Source of the DNA: Artocarpus heterophyllus
Lineage: Eukaryota; Streptophyta; Magnoliopsida; Rosales; Moraceae
Direction of reading: 5' to 3'
Assembly (NCBI GenBank): GCA_025403435.1
Contig: CM046332.1
Coordinates: 10,161,903-10,225,902 of the forward strand
Length of the DNA stretch: 64,000 bases
Shown: piece by piece, positions 11,286 to 24,088 of the stretch
Layout of the letters: the number at the start of each line of letters is the position of its first letter
Numbering within the stretch: position 1 is the first letter of the stretch
The notes under the pieces: model-generated
Databases searched by the model: none
The model's input: only the letters and a program-made list of their open reading frames with translations
Told to the model about the DNA's origin: nothing
Program-made: the position numbers and the translations under genes

Positions 11286-12404
11286 TAATTTGTAGCTAGG
11301 ATTGGTCTATGAATTTTTGTATGTTAATGTTTGTTTTACATAATCTTAAATTTAGCACTATTTCCAATTCCTTGTATTAATTTCGTTGCATAATGTATAC
11401 GGTGCTTCAATCCATGACAAAACTTTTTGAAGTTCTAACAAATTAAACCCCAAAATTTGTAGATCTTCAGTTGCTACGTTTTTAGTAATTGTCTTAATTG
11501 GTTGAGATGTCAACGTGAGAAAAATATGCATCTTGTATAGTTCATTTAGTACCAAGAAAGTTTTAAGTTTGTTTCACATTTACTTTATTGTGTCATGATG
11601 ATTGGCTGTTTGGAATTTGGCCGGGACTTCATCTATTTCAATAGGGATATATCTTTGCGTGGCTTGCTCTATCTGACATGAGTATGATCCAACTTAAATA
11701 AATCGTTAAAATAATCTTGTAGGATTTGAAGAAAATACTGGTGTTCTCTGATAAAATTGTCACTTATTAATTCAAATCATTTGTTAATTTTCAAACGAAA
11801 AATTCTACTTTTATTAATATATATACATATATATATATTATATTTATATATATATTAGAAGATTATAACCTGCTGTTTTTGTCCCCGTAATTGACAACAA
11901 GTGATTGTGCTTTAACCGCTTGTGCTTCCGTATGAAATTTTTGTGAATGGGGTTGTGCGGTAGCTATAAGTGGCAAATTCATGTCAGCGTATATTCACTC
12001 AAATTTGACGCGATAATGGTTAGACTTTAATACAAACACCATATTAATTAATTACAAACGTGTCAAAAACTCTAACACAAACACAAAATGCTTAATATAT
12101 GTGTAACATTACATAATATGTGAACACGATTAATAAATAGATCATAACAAGGTTAACACAAAAAAATGACCCACTCACTATCCGATAAACATAATTAGTG
12201 AAAATTGATTTAATTATTTAAACTAACATCAATTTACTACTAATCAATGATAAATCAAGAATATAATTCATAGGAGGCCGTGTTATGTTGGTTCACTTTA
12301 CGTTAATCAGCGTGTTGCATCCTTAAATTCACCTGTTTGTTATATATATATATATGTGTGTATATATATACATATATATATACACACACGTGACAAACAA
12401 TTAA
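11286..12404. other. Intergenic downstream of host gene 1, AT microsatellites
   Basis: No gene is seen. Alternating AT tracts at about 11815-11862 and TA/TG tracts at about 12341-12390; the latter can fold on itself (TGTGTATATATATACATATATATATACACAC-like). The unique sequence ends where Tat gag similarity begins, near 12405. Confidence 0.6.
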
Positions 12405-15400
12405 ATGGGTCCCACAACAAAAAGGAAGAGACAAGAGATTACCTACCTGTATGCTGTTAAGTAAGGAGATGGCAATGTCCAAGACTACATAAACCAGTTT
12501 ACCCAAGCTGCACTTGAGGTTAAGCACGTTGAAGACGAGACCCTAAAACATGCTTTCATCAAGGGTCTTCAAGACGAGAAGCTTACCTGGTCATTGGCAT
12601 TCGAGTAGCTGAGCACATTTTCGTAGATGCTTGGCTACGCACAAAGGTATGCCGACATAGCTGAATATATGAAGAGATGCAGAGAAGAGGCCAATAGTAG
12701 TGGGACAAGGAAAGAGAAGAAGCAGAAGAAAGTGCCAGAACAGGCCAATGCCAAGCAAAACAAGAAACAGAAGAAGGAGAAGAAACCTAAGAAGCCTAAA
12801 ACACCGACCGAAAAGTTCTAAAACTACACGCCTCTAGTAGCAAGCATCGATGAAGTGCTCGCCCAGGTGAGCGAAGGAACCTGTTGGTAGCCCCACCCAA
12901 GCTCAAGGGCAGCAATGCAAAATGAAATCAAAGCAAGTATTGCAAGTTCCACAAGGACGTGGGACATAATACCCATGATTGTATTTAGCTGAAGGACCAG
13001 ATCGAGAGACTAGTCCGAGATGGACACTTGAGGGAGTTTGTTGAGCTAGTTTTAACTTCAGGCTTGACAGCCGGGAGATACGAACAGTCGGGCCGAGATG
13101 CATCGAATCGCCCATGGAACAATGGCGTGAATACCCCGGAACCCCCGAATATTTTGCATACGATTTTCAGTGGGCCTATTACTAGGGACGCATCAAGTGA
13201 ATGGCGAGCTTACGTTCGAGAAGCTCGGCTAGTCAAAAGAGGCAAGCTCATCAACATGTCTGAGCATGTTAATAAAATTTGCTACCAGCAAGACATGCCG
13301 ATCACCTTTATAGAGGAGGAGGCAGACAAGTTAATTCATCCGTACAACGACGCTCTCGTGTACGAGTTGCACATCGCCAACAACATAGTACGGTGTGTGC
13401 TAATTGACAATGGTAGCTCAGCTAACATCCTATTTAAGCAGGCCCACAATGGCGCTCTCATGTTTGAGTTGCGCATCACCAACAATATAGTACAGTGTGT
13501 GCTAATTGAGAATTGTAGCTCAGCTAACATCCTATTTAAGTAGGCCTACGACAAGTTAAAGATCAGCAACGCTAACTTCACCCCGATTGAGACGCCACTG
13601 TATGGCTTCATGGGTGAATGCGTTCGAGTAGTGGGGAAGGTCAGTTTCATTGTAGCTAGGGTCACATGCGTAATTGACTTCCTGGTCATCGACAAACCCT
13701 CCCAGTATAATATTATTATTGGCCGTCCCACATGAAACGCGTTGAAGGCTGTGGTCTCCACTTACCATTTGGCAATGAAATTCCCAACGGAGAATGGGGT
13801 CAGAGTAATCGGGGCGTTACAAAAAGACTCTTGAGCTTGTTATGCCAATGCCATTAGAGCAGTGTCAGCCTTGTAATTAAATGTCTTGGCCATTTACAAG
13901 GTCGATGAAATAGAGTTTTTGGCTGAACTGGAGCTCAAGATGCTCTGGATCTCGGCCCTCGAATGCTTGAGGAAGAGGTGACGGCTACCCTAGTCGAGGA
14001 CCTGGTGTCGTTCAGCCTAGACCCGACACATCTTGACTACACAGTCCAACTTGGATCTCAGCTAAAACTTGAGATATGGGCCAACCTTGAGGGGCTCCTT
14101 TTGGAGTATTAGGATGTGTTTGCATGGTCACACAAAGACATGCCCAGCATCGATCTAAGCATAATCTGACATCGGCTCAATGTCTGACCTAATCACAAAC
14201 CGATGATACAAAAAGAAAGGCTTTCAACCTGGAAATATATGCTGCTATTAATGAAGAGGTCCAAAGCTACTAAAGGCGGGATTCATCCGAGAAGTAAAAT
14301 ATCTAGAGTGGTTAGCTAATATAGTCCTAGTAAAGAAGGCAAATGAAAAATGGTGAGTATTTATTGACTACACCAACCTAAATAAGGCTTGTCCGAAGGA
14401 CTGCTTTCCACTGCACAGAATAGACCCACTCATTGATGCAACGGCCGGGCACAAGTTGCTCAACTTCATGGACGCCTATTCCGGCTACAACCAAATACGG
14501 ATGGCCAAGAAGGATCAGATGAAAACAGCTTTTGTCATTGACCAAGGGCTCTACTGCTATGTGGTAATGCCCTTCAGATTCAAGAATGCCAGGGCAACCT
14601 ACTAGTGCCTAGTCAACAGGATGTTTACTCGGTTGGTTGAAAAAACCATGGAAGTCTACGTGGACGATATGCTAGGTAAATCTGTCCGAGCAGTAGATCA
14701 CATGGCCGATCTCCGAGCAAGCTTCGACATTCTCCAGGATTATGGGATGAAACTCAACCCATCGAAGTGTGTGTTTGGGGTTAGCTCGGGCAAGTTCCTC
14801 GAATTTCTTGTCAATCAAAGAGGAATTGAAGTTAACCTGGCCAAGGCTTAAGCGATTATAGACATGTATTCACCTTGGACGATAAAAGAGTTGTAGAAAC
14901 TTACTAGCATAATAGCAGCTCTCTCCAGATTTTTCTTTTAGTCTACCGACAAGTGCTATCCATTTTTTCAAGCACTGAAGGGAAGGTTTGAGTGGAGCAA
15001 GGAATGTGAAGAAGCCCTTCATAATTTGAAAAGGTACTTAGTCATGCCCCCGCTCCTATCCAAACCTTTATTGGAGAAAATATTGTATGCCTATCTAGCC
15101 GTGTCTAAGAAGGCGGTTAGCTCGGTCCTCGTCCTAGAAGAAGACGGTGTTTAGAAGCCTGTCTATTATGAAAGCCATGCATTCCAGGGAGCCGAAAAAT
15201 TTACCCTCCCACTTGAGAAATTGGCATTCACCCTAGTTACCTCTGCTTGGAAGCTGCAACCCTATTTTCAAGGCCACATAATAGAGGTCCTGACAAAGCT
15301 CCCTCTTCGACAAGTTCTTCAAAGTCCAAAGATATTGGGACGGATGGCCAAATGGGCGGTCGAGCTTGGCCAGTATGACGTTAATATTGTACCAAGGATG

Positions 15401-17247
15401 GCCATCAAGGCTCAGGCCCTCACTGATTTTATTGTTGAGTTCACCGATACCGAGCAAGGCACACCACTGGCCGAGAAGGCACTGTGGAACTATCGGACGC
15501 CCCCAGCTATAGTGAAGGTCATGCCATGCCAGAACCAGAATGGAAGCTTTTTGTTGATGGATCTTCCTACGTGGAAGGTTTGGGTGCTAGGCTGGTTTTA
15601 ACAAAAACGAATGAATACAAGACAATCTACATACTTTGGTTCGATTTCAAGGTTTTTAACAATGAGGTAGAGTATGAAGCACTCCTGGCCGGACTAAGAA
15701 TCGCTAGGCATCTTGGGTTAGACCGTATAGTCATTCATAGCGACTCAATGCTCGTCGTCTAGCAAGTTACTGGGGTATTTTAAGCCTAAACGGAAACAAT
15801 GACCGCGTATTTACAAGAGGTCAGGGCATTGCTCAAGCAGTTTAAGTTTTACTCATTCAAGTAGATCTCTAGATCAAAAAACTCAGAGGCAGATACGCTT
15901 GCTCGGCTCACCTCCGGTCTGGCCGACAATGACCTAACCTCGATCCCTATTGAAAGATTAGCCGAGCTAAGCATTAACAAAGAAGTAACAAGTGTAGCCG
16001 AAGAGCATGAGACCACATGAATGGACCCGATCATGCAGTACCTGACCATAGCCAAATTACCCAACGATCGAGAATAGGCACGCTAGATTCGTAACAGCTC
16101 GGCCCGGTATTCGATGATCAATGGGAAGCTATATAGGCGAGGCTACACTACACCGTGTCTGAAGTGTGTAGGGCCCAAAGAAGCTCAATATTTGATAAAG
16201 GAGATTCACAAGGGGCTATGTGGGAATCACTCTGGAGGGTGGTCCGTGGCCCAAAAGTGTCTTTGGTAAGGATATTACTGGCCGACCATAGAATAAGACT
16301 ATAAAGACTTCGTGCAAAAATGACTAAAATGTCAACAATTTGCAAGGGTGCCCGGACACCATGCCGAGCCGCTCACCTTGGTAACGTCAACATGGCTGTT
16401 TGCTAAGTGGGCCATTGATCCGATCGGGCCTCTTCCTCAAGCCCGATCTCAATTTAAGTGCTGCATTATGGTTATCAACTACCTGACCAAATGGGTTGAG
16501 GTGGAGCTGTGCACCAACATGATTGAGGCAAAGTACACCAACTTTGTTTGGAAAAATATCATTTGCCAGTTCGGGATCCCACATACCATCGTGACCGATA
16601 ATGCAAAGCAGTTCGAGTCTGCAAGTCTCCTTTGCCTTTATGAGCAGCTCGGTATCAAGAAGGTCTTATCCTCTCTGAGGTATCCTTAGAGTAACGAGCA
16701 GGTTAAAGCTGTCAATAAAACAATCAAAGACAACTTGAACAAAAAGCTCGAAGGCCTCAAGGGAGCATGGTTCGACGAGCTCCTAAAAGTGCTCTAGGCT
16801 TACTGAACAACTCCCTGAACTGCAATCGAAGAGACCCTATTCTCACTCGTGTATAGAGCAAAGGCTGTTATCCTAATAGAGGTAGGATTGCCAAGCTTTA
16901 GGGTCAAACATTACGAAGAAATTTGAAATGTCGAGGTCATGATGTTCGAACTTGACTTGCTCGAGGAAAAAAGGAACCAGTAAGCGATTCATAACACAGC
17001 TCAGAACCAAGTCATTGCTCAGCACTATAACAAGCAGATTTAACCAAGGAGCTTCAAAGTGGGAGATTTGGTGCTTAAAAGGATCAAGGTTCAGCAGCCC
17101 AGGTTAGGGTCCTTTGGTCCAAAATGGGACGGGCTATACAAGGTTGTTGGGATTGTTCGGCCAAGCACCTATAGATTAGCCGATATGGAGGGCAACTTGC
17201 TTAGTCATCCTTGGAACACTGAGCTGCTAAAAAGATTCTTTTGCTAA
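12405..17247 (+). pseudogene. Tat-type gag-pol pseudogene
   Basis: Many stops and frameshifts, but order and motifs are clear. Gag remnant reads GDGNVQDYINQF (about 12465) and later a CxFHxDxGHxTxxC-like segment (about 12940-12985), the typical Tat gag ending. Protease has DNGSSANI (about 13405), duplicated at 13445-13546. Reverse transcriptase runs about 14330-14850 with YVDD at 14657-14668. A gypsy RNase H follows at 15085-15460 and a second RNase H-like segment at 15530-15960 (LFVDGSS, then NNEVEYEALLAG). Integrase runs about 16140-16850 with an IVTDNAKQF block near 16590, and the C-terminal GDLVLKR...LRRFF-type domain is 17059-17247. Many stops are TAG or TGA at former CAG, TGG or CGA codons, a pattern expected from cytosine deamination in methylated DNA. 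It cannot make a functional protein. Confidence 0.88.
13343..13546 (+). repeat. 102-bp tandem duplication across the protease active site
   Basis: Copies 13343-13444 and 13445-13546 are each 34 codons long and about 85% alike by eye. Each contains the active-site block (DNGSSANI in the first, ENCSSANI in the second). The frame is preserved, so the duplication may predate the loss of coding ability. Confidence 0.85.
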
Positions 17248-17558
17248 CCGATGTCAGAAATTCTTTTTTTACCTCTGGCTACATTCTTTTTGTAACTAGC
17301 CCTACTAAATAGGACTGGAATGTAAATATTATACATCAATAAAATGTAAATTCCTACACTGTTCCATCGAGCAATACGTGTTTAAGAAAAAAACAAATCC
17401 CGAAGAGGAATGCCATTACTCTAGCTTAGGGGACTAGACCATAACTCTTGGAGAGGGAGGGTCATCTCGACCAACTGGACTGAGGGGCAAATTAGCATCA
17501 TACTGACTAGTAGTCTGTCACCGTACAGACCACCTGGATAGAGTCGCCCTAGCATAAC
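17248..17558 (+). other. Tat element downstream of pol, noncoding
   Basis: Sequence between the end of integrase and the inserted solo LTR. It has an AATAAA-type signal near 17339 and no open frame of note. The same element resumes at 20548 after one copy of the duplicated ATAAC. Confidence 0.6.
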
Positions 17559-17809
17559 TGTAACACCCACCTATTTTGATGTAACAGATTATGTTAAGTT
17601 AGTAACGATGTTAAGGAAATCTTAATAATAATTTATGTTATATGATATGATATATGATTTTAATATTACTAACTTTTATTTTAAGTTTTATGACAGGTGA
17701 CAACCGCATGGAATCATTGTGCTCAAGTGTTCATGATTATTTTAATGTATGTTTAATTATGATGCATCGATGAATTGAATGTTTTAATGTATGGTATTTA
17801 AGGACAGTT

Positions 17810-17889
17810 CGGCAAGCCAAACTTTCAAGTTCGACAGGCCGAACAGTTTGACAAAGATCGGCAGGCCGATGGGAACCATCGACAGGCCA
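17810..17889 (+). repeat. Palindromic motif array, solo LTR left end
   Basis: Four copies in CAGG orientation start at 17810 (CGGCAAGCCA), 17832 (CGACAGGCCG), 17859 (CGGCAGGCCG) and 17880 (CGACAGGCCA), at steps of 22, 27 and 21 bp. Most changes from the core are CG to TG or CA. Confidence 0.8.
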
Positions 17890-20038
17890 AACACAGCTGA
17901 CGAGTAATCAGCAAAAATCTCTCCAAATTTATGGCTTAGATAATTACGTTAAATGGGTGATTTATTGTAATTAATTGGCATATTAATGGAATAATTTTGT
18001 CAGTTAAGGAAAGAAAAGGTTTGACTTCGCATTGATTTGTATGATTTTAAATGGTTTCCTATTTTAAGAGGGAAAAACATGGTAAGTGATGAGTGATTGT
18101 TTGACTTCCCTCTTTTCTCTCCTTCCTCCACGCCATTTGCTATCAATGAGTCAGAAAAAATTCTGACTTAATGGAGGGTAATGAATTTTCATTATGTTCG
18201 TTACGTTAAAAAAATTTTAACGTTCTTTTCCTCAGTTTTTCTCTCATCTTCTCACTCTTCTCTCTCTCAGTTGTGAGACGTTTTCTAATTTCTTTCTTTC
18301 TCTTCTCTTCTCCACGAATTCCATCCTCTTTCCTCTCAAAAATTCTCTACAAGTATTGAAAGAAAAAGTTATATTTTCATTGGTTGAATTCAAGGGTTTT
18401 GAGAAGAAAGTTTTTAAGGTAAGAACTCAGTTTTCTGGTTTCTAAAAAGTAATTCTCCTCCTCAATTCATCTGCAATATCTTTCTCTAGGTATTGTAGTT
18501 TGTTCTGAATTTTTAATATGATGTCCATGTATGTATTATGTGTTGTTTCTCCAAGTTTCAAGTTAATTCGATGTTTCTATGATAAAGTATGAATTTTCTG
18601 TCTTCTACCCCTCATAGTAACATATTATTGTTTAACTTTGATGCATGAAAAATATAATGTTTATTCAAGGGGTAAATGAATGATGTTTTTCATGAAAGTT
18701 GTCAAGAATGTGCCTGTATAATGTATGATGAGTGTATTTTATGTTATGAAATTTTATGAGATTACGTCAAGAAAACTGTTTTAACAATGTTATTTTTGGA
18801 TTTTCATTTTATAAAATGTTATATATGTTTAAATGATTTTTATTGATGATGAAATAATTCTATGACATTGAAATGCATGATAATAAGATGTTTTTATGAT
18901 TTTTAAAATTAAAATATATGTATTTTAAATTATTAGAAAACGTTTTCAAAAGATTTTCATGATTGTAATGTATGAGATGTTTTGATGATAATATTTAAGG
19001 AAGCATGTTATGAATAATGTCTATATGAGATGAATGTTTATGTGATGATAATTTTATGTTTTCACAATTATGGTTATGAATTATGTTTGTAATATGAGAC
19101 GAATATATATATGAATGAATGTTATATGAATGGATGTTTTATGATAAGTATTAATTTTATTGTATTTTTAAATGGATAAATGGCATGAACACTCAAAGGA
19201 ACTAGCACATCGAGACTGCGGCATCATCACCAAACCGTATTAAGGTTAAGTAAGCTAGCTGTTAAGGTAAGTACATTCTCACCTGCCACATGACACGTTT
19301 TACAAGGTTTGATGATATGTTCACAATGATATTTATGATGATTTTATGGTTATTTTCCTTAAAGGATTTCTTATGAAAGATTATCATGATTTAAAGTTAT
19401 GCATGTATGATGATGACATGTTTCAAAGTATGAAAATTATGTATATATGTATCACCTAATAAGTGTTGCACACCAATGTTATGAAATGATGTCATGTTTG
19501 GTTTGGGATTAGCTACCCTTCTCCTCTCATGACGGCGCGCCTACAATGATGTTCATGGTGCAACACTTGGGCCCTTAGGATAAAATGGAATGAGTTTTAA
19601 TATGGTCAATATAATGAAAGATATGTTTCTATGAAATTGTGCTTAAGGCACTTTTATGATATGATGACAATGATGATGATGATGTATATGTAATGTTTTA
19701 AATTGTGAGAATTATATGTACTTACTAAACATTAGCTTAATCAAGTTTTATGTCATGTTGCAGATAAGGGTAAGAAGATCATGGAATAGGCGGAGGACAT
19801 AGGAAGGTGTGTGAGCATTAAGCATGATGAATTGTAATCGGAAGAATGCCAAGAAGAATGTTTTTGTGTTTTAAATCAAGTTTTATATTTTCAACATATT
19901 TTAATGTTAAGTTTTAAGAATACATGAACTATGTTTTATATTTTATTTCATCATTTTAAGAATTTTGATCTTCCGCATTTTGACGAAAAGTTAAATTTGT
20001 TTTACAAATTAAGTTTTCTCAAGGATTTTTGGCTCGGT

Positions 20039-20203
20039 CGGCCTGTCGATGTTTGAAATTTGGCCTACCGATCACATTTTTGGCCTGCCAAACGATGATG
20101 AGTTTTTAAACTTGATTTGTAAAGCCTCTGCTGGCCTGCCGGTTGAGGAACTCCGGCCTGCCGATCATGTCCGGCCTGCCGAAGTCCCAAGTTCGGCCTG
20201 CCG
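20039..20203 (-). repeat. Palindromic motif array, solo LTR right end, opposite orientation
   Basis: Seven copies of the reverse form (CGGCCTGCCG and variants) start at 20039, 20061, 20081, 20132, 20154, 20172 and 20194, steps 22, 20, 51, 22, 18 and 22 bp. The orientation, read from the asymmetric centre, is opposite to the left-end array. Confidence 0.82.
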
Positions 20204-20547
20204 AACTGTGGGAGCAAATGAGTTATGAACAATGTGATGTTCTAAACGATGTGATGTTTTTATAAGTTGTGATATTACAATTTGGCAAATCTATATTATA
20301 AAAATAAGTTTATGATTAATTTAAAGTATAATTGAAATAATTATGATATGGAATAAATTAAGCAGTGTTATGTTATTTTAAAAAAAAATGCATGAATGGA
20401 TCCTAGTTATGTATGTTTTAATTATGTTTACTATTAAACGTATCTTACAAGTTTTGTATTTATGTTTATGTTTAAGGTTTAAATAAGTATGGATGTATGA
20501 ATGTAACGACATCTGTGACGTCCTTAAAAAGGGGGCGTTACAATAAC

Positions 20548-21120
20548 TATGTCCAACCAACCTTAGACTTGTAAAAGTTTTTATAAACTTAAACAAGTCT
20601 AAGGGGGCGAGAGAGTACAGGGTACCACACACCGTTGTGCTCTACTCGACCGAGTAATGGGCTTTTCCTGCTCGACTAATTGGATAATCACTTTTCCCAA
20701 GAAGTTTCCCTCTGAGGAACATTTAACTTGGGAAAGTAAGGCATTTCGTCACTGAGACATTAAACTCAACAAAGATGGAGTTGAAAAAGGTGAGTTTAGA
20801 ATCCTATGGTTTTGGAATGATTCTCCTGAGGAGCACCTAATCAGGAAAAATTCCTAACTCAATCCCTTCGAGGTCTTAGCTAACTCGACAAATGAAGGTC
20901 AGCTTCATTCCCGAGGATCCCCTCACACTTTCAAAAGAATGAAATTTCTATCCGAGAACAATCGCACTTCAAAAAATTCAAAAATGACATAAATAAAAAT
21001 TCTGAGAAGTGATGAACTTGGAAAAATAAAATTTTCATTATAGAGTGATGGGGAGGTACAATTAACCGGGTACCTCCCAAGCCCGGATAAATAAAAAAAG
21101 GAAAAAAAAGAAAAACAAAG
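20548..21120 (+). other. Tat element, noncoding stretch before the antisense ORF
   Basis: Continuation of the host Tat element after the solo LTR. No open frame with recognisable features. It contains several GGAAAAGTCC-like short direct and inverted repeats and a run of A-rich sequence at about 21095-21118 just beyond the stop of the antisense frame. Confidence 0.5.
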
Positions 21121-23705
21121 CTAAACCTGGGACCCTTCCCCAGCATCGCCGTCTTCGCCTTGCTCGTCCCTATCGTCCTTCTCGTCCACTTCGACGACCT
21201 CCTCCTGCTCCAGCTGCTATGCAGTGCTCTGCTTTGGCTTGACAATGAGTGACCAATCGAAGCCCACCACCTTGGGATGGTTCCTAATGATGTAATCCTG
21301 AAGGTCGGTCATGTCAAAGTAGTAGTAATTGACATACTTTGGGGACGCCTTGAAATCCTCCACGGCTTGGGCAAGTCAGCTAGGCAGCTCCTCCTAGCAA
21401 TGCTGGTGCTCGGCCTGGGAAGCCTGCAACTGATCCCTGAGCTAGGCAACCTCATCTTGAAACTAGCCGACCTCACTTCGTGCCTCTTCGGTCGCTCTTT
21501 TTGCCTCCTCTACCGTCGCCTTGGCCTGCTTGGCTTCCTCCTTCGCCATCCTGGCCTCGTCCTTGGCCCGAGCAAGGGCTTCCTTGATTTGTTCTAGCTT
21601 GATGTTCTTGGCATCGAGCTCCTTTTTGGCCTCGGCCTTTTCGAGGGCAGACTTCTTGAGCCTCTCCCTCTCCAAGTTGAGTTCCTTTAGCCAGGTCATA
21701 TAGGCTAGGTCCAAGAAGGCACATGCCTAAGAAAGCAGAAGTTAGCATGTCGGAAAATGACAAGTCAAATGAAGCTTAGAGCAAAACAGCTACTTACCTT
21801 GGCTATAGAGCAGAAGGCAACATTGGATAAGCCCTCAAAATCCTCTCCTTAGAGGTTTTGCAAGAAAAATTCATCGGGAACTGCATCCCCAAAGTGATCG
21901 AGGATGTGGTAGAGGTAATTCACTTTCCTCCTTAGAGGGTCTCCCGTGGAGGGCACCACGATAGGAGGTGGGGCTAGCTCAATGAAGCCCCTGCCCTTGT
22001 CGGCAGAGGTGGGGGCACTTAGACTGAACTGGGTGGTCGTTTGGACCATGGCAGCTGCTCGAACCACGATGGCAGCTCCAGTCTTAGGGTCTTCTTCTAC
22101 TTTTTACTAGCCATGACCTTCCCATTCTGTTTACGAAGGTGCTCTATGAGGGCACATCTCTCTTCTACGTTGCTTGGTCAGGAGGGCATCTCTATGAAAA
22201 CAAGAAAATCATCCTAAGTCAGGATAAGCTCGGTGCACAAAAAGAAACCCCCATAGCTCACCTCCAATCCAGAATTGACCAGACAGGCACAAGAGCCTGA
22301 TCACGACCATAAGGTCCTCGTCTACTATGGGTGGCCCCTCGTCTACCAGACAGGCACAAGAGCCTGATCAAAGGAGCCATTGGATGAGTCCTTGGTTTGG
22401 ATAATGATGGCTCCCTCGTCGGCTACTCGGACCTAGAAGTACTTGGTCTTAGGTGTTTACCACACTCGGCCTTGTGACTATCACTTGCCTGGCCGACCGG
22501 GTAGGTTGGATGTTGGATGGCGGGACTGATTCTGCTGGGTTCCCCTGAACCCGCCACAACGGGAGAGGGTCTCTTTCTTGAGCAAGAATGACTACTATCT
22601 TGTCACTTTCAACTTATTGAATAGATCTTCGACTATCCTGATGATGTGGCTCGGCGCCCACGGCCTCTTGGACCACACGTGCCCTTGCTCAAACATCCTC
22701 GGGACACGCTGATTTGCAGGGACGGCGTCACCTGCTTAGGCTAAATAATTCCCTCTGGCATAGAACCACTTGAAGTTCTAAAGCTTGTCTGAGTTGAGGT
22801 TGCCCTAAAGTCCTTCTGAAAGCAGGGGACATAACATCAGCCAGATTACCGAGGAAGCTTCTTCATCTTGTAAACCTATTTAGACGCCTCCCACGGTATC
22901 TCGGTAGCCGATGGTATCTCCGCATAATGTACATCTCAATCAACGACCTATAGCAATTCAGGTTCAGCTGGCTAGGCACACATTCAGGCCGTTGAGTGCT
23001 CAGTAGAGAAATGGATGGAATAGTAGGAGCAGCCTGGCCCTAAAAAACTCCACGTACAATGTCATACACCCCTCGGGCGGAGTCATGGGTTCATCGTTCT
23101 CCTCAGGCGCGATGAGGATGACATCATTTAGGATGTTAAACTCGGTATGTAGGTCCTCGAGCTGGGATGCTGTCATCGCACTGGTGTAGGCCACTACAGA
23201 CGTTTGCCCAGGCCTGGTTACACGAGAAGCGGTCACTCCCCAGACCTAGGTGACAACGACTCTCTCGTCCTCTTTGGCTACACTTATCTCTGGCCTTGTC
23301 TTCTCGACCGCTTCCTCCTCTTCTAATACATCAACGGTAACCTTGCCCATGACTTGGACAGGGACCCTAGGATCTTGACCAGAGATGCTTGGCTCATCGG
23401 CGGCTACCTCCAGCTCAGCCTGCTCCTGGGCGGTAACTCGGGATGTGCCGCATAGAGGCTGCCCTGATGTAGGGATCCTTGCCCCTACACGGTCTCACCG
23501 AGTGCTCCCTGTCCATCAGGTCGAGGAACTCTTGCTCGAGTACCGTCCTCGCATCTACACACAGTATCTCAACCAGCCGGCCTGCTCTATCCTGTTCCAG
23601 GGATAATTCCAAAATGTCAACCTCCACAGAGGTCGACTCCTCAATCACAACACTACTGTCTGACTAGGAGATGTTGACCTTTTGGGAGTCAAAAAGGTCA
23701 CTCAT
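21121..23705 (-). pseudogene. Antisense ORF of the Tat element (putative gypsy-type transposon/PF04195-like)
   Basis: Read on -, an ATG at 23705 opens MSDLFDSQKVNIS, then a stop; the frame continues with interruptions for about 860 codon positions to a TAG at 21121-21123. A central segment (about 23000-23236) reads MTLYVEFFRARLLLLFHPF, like the conserved core of PF04195-type proteins found in antisense in Tat retrotransposons. The C-terminal part (21463-21714) is a Lys/Glu/Ala-rich coiled coil, and it ends with a short FDWSLIV block and an acidic tail. Stops show that it is dead. Function in live elements is unsettled; related proteins resemble the plant mobile domain. The overlapping + frame and the other - frame here are shadows. 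Confidence 0.72.
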
Positions 23706-24076
23706 TTTTTATGCTCCTTGGGAAATTACCTGATCAGGTCGTGGAAGCTTAGGGATAAAAAGTTTTTAGGATAATAACTATGGCTCAGTAGGTAAAACTC
23801 GAGGGAAGTGAAGTTTAGCCTTGATTGCATGTGAAAATGACAGAAAGAAAAGCCCTATTTATAGCTGCATTAGGCGCAAAACCCAGGTACAGAAAACGAA
23901 GAGGTGTGATGATTACGCGTGACAGGGAAATACCCAATCACGTTGCAACATGTGTCCCTCCAAGCATCATCGCGTGACCTTTCATCTCGCACTACCTCGA
24001 GACGTCATTTAAACTTCCATCCTAAGCTGACCTCACCCACTCGGCATAGTCCACCCGACGAGCATCAACCATGTGA
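23706..24076. other. Tat element between antisense ORF start and 3' LTR
   Basis: Presumptive upstream region of the antisense frame: on the - strand a TATAAATAG-like sequence lies near 23855-23865, about 150 bp before the ATG, suggesting a separate antisense promoter. No other gene is seen. Confidence 0.45.
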
Positions 24077-24088
24077 ACTAGGGGCTAC
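24077..24088 (+). other. Degraded polypurine tract of the Tat element
   Basis: AACTAGGGGCTAC, just before the LTR start at 24089. Such elements usually have a GGGG-containing tract here. Confidence 0.5.

Larger units (their letters stand above)
17559..20542 (+). mobile_element. Solo LTR, TGTAACACCC type (2984 bp), with target-site duplication
   Basis: Starts TGTAACACCC and ends GGGGGCGTTACA (10-bp imperfect inverted termini). It is flanked by perfect 5-bp duplications, ATAAC at 17554-17558 and 20543-20547. No coding capacity, primer-binding site or second LTR is present, so it is read as a solo LTR left by LTR-LTR recombination. Terminal bases and length suit a gypsy chromovirus. A CT-rich region (18100-18360) is followed by GGTAAG (18418-18423), resembling a promoter, leader and splice donor. 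It carries palindromic arrays near both ends (17810-17889 and 20039-20203). A truncated relative lies at 52952-55360. Confidence 0.9.
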
